From contig OZ037769.1 in NCBI GenBank assembly GCA_964035545.1, positions 8,059,929 through 8,123,928 of the forward strand: DNA of 64,000 nt, in the 5' to 3' direction. This document shows positions 23,345-31,509 of this stretch, in pieces. Source of the stretch: Bugula neritina. Lineage: Eukaryota; Bryozoa; Gymnolaemata; Cheilostomatida; Bugulidae. Every line of letters starts with the position of its first letter. The first letter of the stretch is position 1. The notes beneath the pieces were generated by a model that made no database searches, was not told the origin of the DNA, and saw only the letters and a program-made list of their open reading frames with translations. The position numbers and the translations under genes were made by a program.

Positions 23345-26300
23345 AATTTAACCATATACTGGAGGTAGGCGGTACGTTTTCAAAGTATTGATGTTAATCA
23401 ACTGATACAACTTGAATTAAAAACCTTTTTGACAAATAGCAAAGTCTTGGTCAATATTTAGAAAAAATGGTTAATTAAAAGAAGCTTATTAATTATTTAC
23501 TAATGTTTAAGAGGATGTCAATAAAGTTTGTTTCTATACATATTTAGTGGCCTACATGCTTTAATAGCTTATAATGCAACACCAATTGTCATTGGTAAAA
23601 ATATTTCTTGTTTTGTCTATAGAACCCAAAAATCAATTTTAGACAATAATCTAAATGGTTTACCTATAGTATTAAAATGGGTTACAGTTGAACCATTAAG
23701 TAAAATCTAATTTCATTTTTATGCCTGTTTAATATTTTGACAGATAGAAATGATTTATTTGATCTATGCCAAGTTAATTGTGCAAACATCTTTACTAAAT
23801 AATATTCAGTACAATTATGCTACCAAAGTCTAAGTTGCAGTCTAATTTTACGCCTACAAATACAGCTTCAGTTTAATAGGGCTAAAGAAATTAGTGCCAG
23901 TCAAGAAACCGTCTGCAAGTAGAGAGTATAGACCTACAGCATAAAGCTATAACCTTATTGCAAGATGTTGAAAGGCCATTGAAACTTTCAACTACAAACA
24001 GCAATAATGATATAATGAATCTAATGAATCTAATCAGTTGCATAAAAGTAAATATTGAACCAAGTTGTTCAGTCAACTTGCTAATGCAGCTGAGGTTATC
24101 TAGTTGAACCTACTTAGTGTCCCAAGACCCATCTTTGACCTGCCATGGACAGTGTGTTTCACTGCTGGTTATACTGCCGTAATACAAATGAAAAATAATA
24201 TATATGTTTTTTTTGGTATGCAAAGCATTTTAAGTGTAGATATTTTATAGTATTATTTGAGCAGCTAAAAACATCCAGTGGCTGCAGCATTGAATTGTAT
24301 CAACTTTGAATGTAAATTACAACTAGTACTGACATATAATCAAGATAATAAAATTCAACTTGAGTGTATTTCATAGGTTTCTCAGATTCATCGGACAGAA
24401 GCCATGTCTATAGCAAAAGTTACATTTTCCACTTCTCTTTTCCATGCAAGATTTGAGATACTGCATACTTTACAACATAATGAAGAAGACAAAATATTTC
24501 GTAGAGCTTTCTCTTAAACACTTGATGTCGCCAGTATATATAAATTGTGCGCAGATGTTTTGTTATGTTTCTAGTTTTAAATACACAATATTGTTTCTAT
24601 ATTGATGCTAAAATTCCAGTTATCTATTTTTTAGATCAGCCATAAGAAGTTATTAAACAACTAAAGTATCCTTTAAAATAAGGAGGTATAAATGTTGGAT
24701 TCTTTTATGTAACTGCATATGTGCGTTTTTTGCTGAAAATAGACTGTTGGGTCTCCCCATGCAGCCCGAAGATCTAAATTAGCTTACAGATTTTGAAATT
24801 TTTATTGTGATTGATTTACCAGCTTATCAAATTAGGGTTGTGAACTATACAATAAGTTGACCATTTGAGTTGTGCTGCATAAAATATGTGCTATATATAA
24901 CGCATAATAAAAAATATACGCCTTCACTGGCTTGTGTGTAGTCAAATTAGGAAAGTATAAGCAAAAGTGTGTAAATTTTAAAATAGCTTTATTTCTGAAA
25001 TCTTTTATTTAAAATTGCATTATTCATTGGTTTAAAAATTAATTTAAACCTGTAACACTGTTTTCTATATTTATTATGTTTAGCTCGGTTTTTAAATTGA
25101 AATAAATGCATAGGGAGATAAACCCTAATTTTCCAAGCTTGTGGTAAGCTAAAGAGAAAAAATAAGCTTGCAAATCACTCACAGTAAAAATTTTGAAGTC
25201 ATTTGGAAGAGCTAACTGTCTTTTTTCAGCAAGAAATGCACACAGTCACATAAAATAATTCAACTTTTATACTTCCTAATTTTGAAAATAGATCAAATGC
25301 AGGTTGTCTAATATATTTTCCTAATTAACTGCTTTTAGTCTCCAAAACGTATCATTTTCACTAGAGGAGCATTAACCCATAATTTCTATCTTTACAGAAT
25401 ATTGAGTGTTTTAAGACACATCTTATACTGAATACTTTGTCTTCATTATTGCATAATACAGTATCCCAAATTTTCAAATGGAGCTGCAACATTAATTTTG
25501 CTAGATATACTAATAGAAAAAAATTATGCATTATTACATTATATTTAAGTTCACTCGTGAAGAAATATAGGCCTGCTTTCTTATTACAGTACCAGCAGCA
25601 ACAGTCGGCTAGATCATATAGTGCTGAAAAACACATTCCATGAACACAGAAAGAAACACCAATTTATTTGTATTATTTCTGAACCATTTTTAGAGCAGTT
25701 TGTATAATTGTTTTTATTGAAGAAACAACTCACAGCTTAAATGTAATTTGTGGCAATAATGGGCCGTTCCTAGAAACAAACCAGCCATGCAGGTATGTAG
25801 CAGCTGTGAAGTATGACTCGCAGGAAAACACCAATAGCAATACTATACTCTTGCAGTGAAGGAAAACTTATAGGATATGAATGCAGGTGTAGGATCTCTA
25901 CTGGGTTCACAAAAAGTCTCCTTTTGATTTTGATTTTATGAATAAATACTTTTGAAGCAGTATGTAGAGTTATGCTGCATTGAGAAACATCACATAAATA
26001 TTTGGATCAAAGGTCATTTAGGGTCATAAAAACAGAGCTGGCCAATGGCAGTTTGGAGCTTTTTACATAAAGTCTATCAACACTCACTTACCATCATCCC
26101 AGTGGTCAGAAGCAGGTCCACAGACTCTGTTCTTAGCAACTGTAGAACTTTAGGAGTTATGCACCCATATTCATGTACTAGTGGTTTCTGTTAGGTTGTC
26201 CAGTTTATACCTTTTTTAAACTCAAAATCCAGCTCTAACTTTGTGTATTCGGCACAATTCAAGCCAGAATGAGTGGCAAGAAAATACTACAGAGGTTAAC

Positions 26301-26559
26301 ACTGACTACATATTATTGGCCATATGTTTATCTACAGCCATATGAATCATCAGACTATATAGGAATTATGTGTGGAAAAGCAGTGATAGTAAATACAGCA
26401 CCATAGAGTTTGCAAGATAGCTGAATCAACGGTAGCTCAAAGTAATTATGTTTAGGGAGAACTGTTTTGCTGCATGGTTGTGGCACATACATGTAGGTAA
26501 GCTGCTTGCACGATACAGCAGCTGTTCAATCAAAAAGAGCTGACTTGCAAAAAAATTTA
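23345..26559. other. Long intergenic stretch, no gene recognised
   Basis: AT-rich and without a supported exon on either strand. Short open frames (for example 23528-23710, 25361-25636) show no family resemblance, composition bias or splice context. A donor-like GTAAGTGAG on the minus strand at about 26085-26093 follows a short open frame but could not be tied to a gene. Confidence 0.4.
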
Positions 26560-26783
26560 ATAACAGGAATAATGAGTCCATAAACTGCAAAATAGTGTTA
26601 TTTCTAAGCCAGTCTTGGTATTTTTGTCTTTAGAATATCAAATTTTTAAGGAAATAAGACGTGGGAGACAACTACCAAACTGAATACTGTAAAACTGTGT
26701 TGAGTGGAGTTGAGGAATCCTGTATCTTGTAGTATATACACGTGCTACAGATTGTTAGTGTGGTATTGGCACACATAATATGC

Positions 26784-26790
<7 letters not shown>
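26560..26790 (+). repeat. Dispersed repeat family R1, copy a (3' truncated)
   Basis: Shares several near-identical blocks with 39560-40130 and 61310-61880: ctttagaatatcaaattttt, agacgtgggagacaactacc (also at 61609), and ctgtaaaactgtgttgagtg to gcacacataatatgcatta. This copy breaks into a (TTA)n/(TA)n tract just before the Penelope element, and its terminal part is missing. Confidence 0.75.

Positions 26791-26798
<8 letters not shown>

Positions 26799-26846
<48 letters not shown>
26799..26846. repeat. (TA)n tract at the left edge of PLE-A
   Basis: Uninterrupted AT dinucleotides preceded by (TTA)n, immediately adjacent to the inverted terminal sequence of the Penelope element. Confidence 0.9.
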
Positions 26847-26848
<2 letters not shown>

Positions 26849-26959
26849 TTACGAGCTAGCAATTTGATTATAAATAAGTATACAAGAAACATTGTTTATT
26901 TATTACTTTATTAGGCAAAGTAATTATACTGATATTTCGTATCAAAATACATTTTTCTG

Positions 26960-27351
26960 ACACTGACTATAAAAGGATATATCCAACAGGTTCAGCACCT
27001 GAGAAATTTTACGGGATGGCCAAAATACACAAACTGAAACAAGGAGATGGTATAGAAAAGCTACAAATGTGACCAATAATTTCTAACATAGGCATTGCAT
27101 CATGCCAACTTGCGAAATACCTGGCCAAAATGCTAAAACCACTTAGTGAATCTGAAAGTAATATCGAATCAACTGATAGTTTTCTTACATATGTATATAC
27201 GACAACTTCATATTCCAGCAAACCATCAACTGATATCATTTGATGTTGTTTCCCTCTTTACTTCTGTACCACTTGACTACACGATTTCAGCAATTATATA
27301 AATGATATTTATGAGAAACAACGGATCCAAACAACTATACCAAAGAAGGAA
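26960..27351 (+). pseudogene. Decayed N-terminal part of the PLE-A reverse transcriptase
   Basis: Reads APEKFYGMAKIHKLKQ, an in-frame TGA, then PIISNIGIASCQLAKYLAKM, matching the finger region (FYGLPKIHK ... RPIVS) of Penelope reverse transcriptases. In another frame SFDVVSLFTSVPLDYT gives motif A. Frameshifts and stops separate it from the intact downstream frame. Confidence 0.8.
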
Positions 27352-28434
27352 ATGATAAACTTACTCAACCTTTGTACAAAACAAGTTCACTTTACTTTCA
27401 ACGACATCATTTATACACAGATGGATGGTGTTGCTATGGAATCTCCTCTGGGACCAATAATTGCGAATATATTCATGACAAAACTGGAACAGAAAGTAAT
27501 ACCAAAATTGAATTCAATGTCACCTTGGGTAAGATACATAGATGACACATTTGCAACAATAGACCCTGATTATATTAACACAACACTCAACACACTTAAT
27601 AATTTTTATCCTAACATAAAATTTACACACGAACTAGAAACCAATAAATCAGTTTCTTTTCTGGATGTTACAGTTTTGCGACACAATAGCTCCGTGGAAA
27701 CGACAGTATTCCGCAAGCCAACACATAACGATACATATTTACATTGGAACTCTTTCTCACTGAAAACTTGGAAACTAAGCACACTAAAGTCACTAGTATT
27801 GAGGGCTAATAAAATCTGTTCTACTCCAGCACTTAAGACCCAAGAACTAAACTATATTCGAAATGTTTTTGAACATAAAAATGGTTACCCTAAATATGTA
27901 ATAGAGAAAACTATTAACAACATTGGTGACGGACTACTCAGTGAAAAAGACAACAGGAAACACATTTTACTTCAGCTGCCTTATAAAGGAGTAACAGGAG
28001 AAAAACTAATCCGCTCCCTCAATAAATTAATTACAGACTCTTTTTCAAATGAACTCAATGCCCGTATTTTATTTAAAGGAACCCCCTTAAGTTCACATTT
28101 TAATCTCAAAGATAAAACCAATAAAGAACACATTCACAACCTAGTCTACAAAATAACCTGCCCTGAAGCTACCTGTCAACAAACATATGTAGGCGAAACC
28201 GGACGTCGCCTATCACACAGGATACATGAACACTGCAATGACATCAATTCCAAAATTTATCAACACATCTCTACCACTAATCATGGAAACATATCAATAG
28301 ACAATGTAACAGTTTTAAATCATTCATTTAAAGGAATCCACCATCGAAAAGTAGCCGAAGCTCTCCACATTAAACAAATAAAACCGCAACTCAATAAACA
28401 AAATTACTCCATACCACTAAAACTATATCAATAG
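27352..28434 (+). CDS. PLE-A reverse transcriptase C-terminal half + GIY-YIG endonuclease (360 aa open frame)
   Basis: Reverse transcriptase motif B appears as DGVAMESPLGPIIANIFM and the catalytic motif C as WVRYIDDTFA (YIDD). Thumb sequences follow (SFLDVTVLRH, VFRKPTHNDTYLHWNS). The C-terminal endonuclease has the cysteine pair CPEATC, then TYVGETGRRLSHRIHEH, the GIY-YIG core. The family uses the endonuclease to nick target DNA and the reverse transcriptase for target-primed synthesis. Only the half after motif A is open here. The listed first Met is simply the first in frame and not a real start. Relics of the same frame occur on the minus strand at 45786-46000. Confidence 0.88.
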   Translation: MINLLNLCTKQVHFTFNDIIYTQMDGVAMESPLGPIIANIFMTKLEQKVIPKLNSMSPWVRYIDDTFATIDPDYINTTLNTLNNFYPNIKFTHELETNKSVSFLDVTVLRHNSSVETTVFRKPTHNDTYLHWNSFSLKTWKLSTLKSLVLRANKICSTPALKTQELNYIRNVFEHKNGYPKYVIEKTINNIGDGLLSEKDNRKHILLQLPYKGVTGEKLIRSLNKLITDSFSNELNARILFKGTPLSSHFNLKDKTNKEHIHNLVYKITCPEATCQQTYVGETGRRLSHRIHEHCNDINSKIYQHISTTNHGNISIDNVTVLNHSFKGIHHRKVAEALHIKQIKPQLNKQNYSIPLKLYQ

Positions 28435-28677
28435 CTCCACACTACTCAACTCTCACATAGTTTCACTAATTCTTGCTGTTTTTATATTTGGATATCTATT
28501 TTTTTTGTCAACTCTAATTTATTTTTTATGCAAAAAAATCAGTATAATTTTTGACCTGCGTAATATATAAAATAAGATTATTTCCCTAAGTTTCAATAAT
28601 TTACAGTAACTGCCACTCTCTATTCTTTGTGTCATGCATAACGTCTAACGTAACATAATAATTTTTGAATTTCATTC

Positions 28678-28726
28678 ATTGCTACTCTGAAGATGGGTAC
28701 AGTGGTACCCGAAATATCAGTGTAAT
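28678..28726 (+). ncRNA. Hammerhead-ribozyme-like motif, PLE family A
   Basis: Core CTGAAGA (28687-28693), stem II ggGTAC/GTACcc with loop agtg, then GAAA, a minimal helix III (taT) and a cleavage triplet ATC ending at 28718. Stem I pairs attgc-act with agt-gtaat. There is one extra T between the core and stem II, a deviation from the canonical motif. Hammerheads in Penelope terminal repeats are described in the literature; activity here is untested. Confidence 0.6.
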
Positions 28727-28874
28727 TAATTTACCTAATAAAGTAATAAATAACAATGTTTCTCGTATACCTATTTATAATCAAATTACTAGCTCGTAAA
28801 GATATATATATATATATATATTATAAATAGGTATACGAGAAACATTGTTATTTATTACTTTATTAGGTAAAGTA

Positions 28875-28923
28875 ATTACACTGGTATTTCGGGTACCACT
28901 GTACCCATCTTCAGAGTAGCAAT
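28875..28923 (-). ncRNA. Hammerhead-like motif in left arm (family A, cleavage triplet mutated)
   Basis: Minus-strand counterpart of the motif at 28678. It keeps CTGAAGA, the paired stem II and GAAA, but reads TACC instead of TATC before the cleavage point. The required U at position 16.1 is therefore lost and it is probably inactive. Confidence 0.5.
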
Positions 28924-29192
28924 GAATGAAATTCAAAAATTATTATGTTACGTTAGACGTTATGCATGACACAAAGAATAGAGAGTGGCAGTTACTGTAA
29001 ATTATTGAAACTTAGGGAGATAATCTTATTTTATATATTACGCAGGTCAAAAATTATACTGATTTTTGACCTGCGTAATATATAAAATAACATTATCTCC
29101 CTAAGTTTCAATAATTTACAGTAACTGCCACTCTCTATTCTTTGTGTCATGCATAACGTCTAACGTAACATAATAATTTTTGAATTTCATTC

Positions 29193-29243
29193 ATTGCTAC
29201 TCTGAAGATGGGTACAGTGGTATACCCGAAATATCAGTGTAAT
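29193..29243 (+). ncRNA. Hammerhead-like motif in right arm (family A)
   Basis: Same core and stem I as at 28678, but stem II has two additional bases (GGTATACCC for GGTACCC). The cleavage triplet ATC is retained. Confidence 0.5.
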
Positions 29244-29316
29244 TACTTTACCTAATAAAGTAATAAATAACAATGTTTCTCGTATACCTATTTATAATCA
29301 AATTACTAGCTCGTAA

Positions 29317-29318
<2 letters not shown>

Positions 29319-29403
<85 letters not shown>
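29319..29403. repeat. (TA)n tract
   Basis: About 85 bp of uninterrupted AT dinucleotides joining the PLE-A palindrome to the next PLE fragment. The translated YIYIYI frames across it are artefacts. Confidence 0.95.
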
Positions 29404-29409
<6 letters not shown>

Positions 29410-29575
29410 GAAGTAAAATGAGATTTGATTAATATAATGGCATTTATTACTAGTAGTTTCGTACACAAGAACGATGTGCACTCGTCAGACAAATTAGCCA
29501 CTATCTAATTCTAATGTTTATGCTCTAGATTTATTTCTATAGAGCACTCTAGTAACGTTTTATAAACACTCATTT

Positions 29576-29579
<4 letters not shown>
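29404..29579 (-). mobile_element. Solitary PLE terminal sequence (family C) between two (TA)n tracts
   Basis: A 176-bp non-repetitive island enclosed by (TA)n on both sides, without coding sequence. Its only recognisable content is a minus-strand hammerhead motif (29439-29499). It differs in sequence from families A and B, so it is read as the isolated terminal repeat of a third Penelope-like family. Confidence 0.55.
29439..29499 (-). ncRNA. Hammerhead ribozyme motif, PLE family C
   Basis: Read on the minus strand: core CTGACGA (29488-29482), stem II gtgcaca/tgtgtac with a 7-nt loop, GAAA (29460-29457), helix III act-act-agt, cleavage triplet GTA ending at 29448. Stem I pairs taatttgt with ataaatg, with an internal bulge and an outer ggc/gcc. 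All universally conserved core positions are present without insertion. Confidence 0.7.

Positions 29580-29655
<76 letters not shown>
29579..29655. repeat. (TA)n tract
   Basis: About 75 bp of AT dinucleotides closing the family C island on its right. Confidence 0.95.
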
Positions 29656-29657
<2 letters not shown>

Positions 29658-31509
29658 TTCTATTGACAACTTGGTTTTGAAGGAAACAGGATTTTATAAT
29701 TTATAAATACAAAATTCGTGTAGAGTTAAAAAAAAAATCAAATTTGGTGTGTGTCATTAAATAAATTTGTTTATAGATAGCTAGCTAATAGTGGATACTA
29801 TTTCGTGCAATTTATACTTTTACTTGAATCATCCAGTGAATATGTTGTATATCCATTTCTCTAATCCCTTGAATTTGGGTAGAGACACAATTTTGGAAAT
29901 TAATCAATTTCACATCATCACAACATTTTAATTTAGAAACAGTTAGTTTTCAGTGGCCCACTAAAAGACAAAATGTATTTTTTGAGTAATAATGGTGAAA
30001 TTGCTTATAGACTAATAGATTAACAGCAGCTGGTCAATAGAAAAGAGATTCTTCCAAGTCGGTGGTTCCCAACCTGTTTCGTACTATTCCCCCCTTTCAT
30101 AAATGTTGACTATTAAATTGAGCAGCTTTTAGACCCAATTTTTTTTAAAACAACAAATTCCAAAATTCCATATTTTTGACTTGTTCCTTTTCAGATGTTC
30201 ACTGTTGAAATACTCATCAACGATTGGTCACTTTCCCAGGTGTGACTGTTTTAAAAAATTGTATAAGTGTCAAGTGATCATATTACAATCAGCACCACCA
30301 CAACCACTACCATATAACCACTTTTACCACCACTACCACCACCATTATCACCATTACCAGTACCACCTATATAGCAACTGTCCCTAGACATGGAGCAAAC
30401 AATTCATTTGCATGATGCTTAAGGAAGTGGTGAGAGTGTTATCAGAACTACATTAAAGAATACAAGTGGCCATATTTGTTCTGTTTCCAACATTTTTTGC
30501 TCTTTAAATAATGCTTATTATATATTACATTGTCAAAAAAATTCCTTTAATTTACACAGCAGTAACTGCTTTTCTTAAGTTTAATAAAAAGTTCATATTT
30601 ACGAGTATTATAACCCTTATTACATTTTTATTATGATCATAATTGAAAAATAATGTTGCCCTCACTAGGAATCAAACTGAAGTCCTCTGGCTTCCAAGCA
30701 AGTGTGCTATCATTACACCAAGGGGCCCACTGGATAAACTCAACACTACAATAATTTGCAGATAAATTTTATTTGTTATGCATCATCATTTCATTGTTAT
30801 AGAAACAAAGTGTATGTGGAATTGTTTGCCTACTTTGGGAATTGAGCTGCAGCCGTGCCACTTGCAAGTAACTGTTATTATAAATTACACTTGGAAGCTA
30901 TACTGTGAATTACAATAGTAAAGGATGTCATACATTATATATAAAATATACTGTATTTATTAGCTTTCATAAAACTGTATTATAAAGTTATATTTTACAA
31001 CAAGTTAGTTCTAGTGAAAAGTATTGCTTTTAAAACACAAACACACCTAATTATTTGTTACCCACACCTGATTATAGTTCGAATACACACTAGAATAATT
31101 GAAGTTAACACTTGAGTTATAATTGCAGCACACAATATAATATAATAAGTTCTCTTGGCTACTACATATCCTACTATATAATTTGTAATACAATCAACAA
31201 TTGCTTTAAACAGCCGTGGAACATTGTTGAAAAGTTGCTATACTAACTACATATGCATATAATAAACTGGCCATAAAATTCCCCTCTATACAGTTATTAC
31301 CAAAACGCCTACCCAAAAATCTTGAGACAATTTAAAAAGCTGGGGTAAATTACTACAAGTCTGCAAATAAAACTGAATGCATACTTTAGAATTTATCTGA
31401 GTCCTAAAAAGGGTGTAGCATGAGGTCTAAACAAAATTTGAATCTAATAAATGTGGATGCTAAACAGACACGTAAGATTTTGGATTTCGAAATAATTTCT
31501 TTACCATGG
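29656..31509. other. Intergenic, 3' flank of the transposase-like gene
   Basis: No gene was found beyond a tRNA-like segment at 30658-30730. A short CCA/CAC-rich stretch (30290-30375) is low complexity. The part next to 31510 is presumably 3' UTR of the minus-strand gene. Confidence 0.4.
30658..30730 (-). repeat. tRNA-like sequence (pseudo-tRNA or tRNA-derived SINE head)
   Basis: On the minus strand the sequence runs ggcccct-t-g, D-arm gtgt/gcac, an anticodon-arm-like cttgc-ttggaag, then agtttgattcc resembling box B, and a partly complementary 3' acceptor strand. The anticodon and T stems have mismatches and box B deviates from GGTTCGA, so a functional tRNA is unlikely. Confidence 0.4.

Larger units (their letters stand above)
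26847..28801 (+). mobile_element. Penelope-like retroelement PLE-A with inverted terminal sequences
   Basis: The left end (26847-26940; tttacgagctagcaatttga) is the reverse complement of the right end (about 28720-28801), so the element is bounded by inverted terminal sequences, a layout known for Penelope-like elements. The interior carries reverse transcriptase and GIY-YIG coding sequence with 5' decay, then a long 3' segment containing a hammerhead-type motif. It is bounded by (TA)n on both sides. The coding part between 26960 and 27350 has stops (after EKLQM) and a frameshift, so this copy is not autonomous. Confidence 0.85.
28821..29318. repeat. Palindrome made of two inverted PLE-A terminal sequences
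   Basis: 28821 to about 29060 is the near-perfect reverse complement of about 29061-29318 (arms about 240 bp, axis at ttttgacctgcgtaa near 29060). The right arm also repeats 28545-28801, so three terminal sequences stand in forward, inverted, forward order. Arms differ by a few substitutions and a TA insertion in the hammerhead stem II of the right arm. Confidence 0.9.

Noticed and set aside
26080-26150. Possible minus-strand exon ending in ATGATG before GTAAGTGAG
   Set aside because: A good donor alone; no acceptor, neighbouring exon or recognisable protein segment could be connected.
30658-30730. Functional tRNA gene
   Set aside because: Anticodon and T stems are mismatched and box B deviates, so it is listed only as a tRNA-like repeat.
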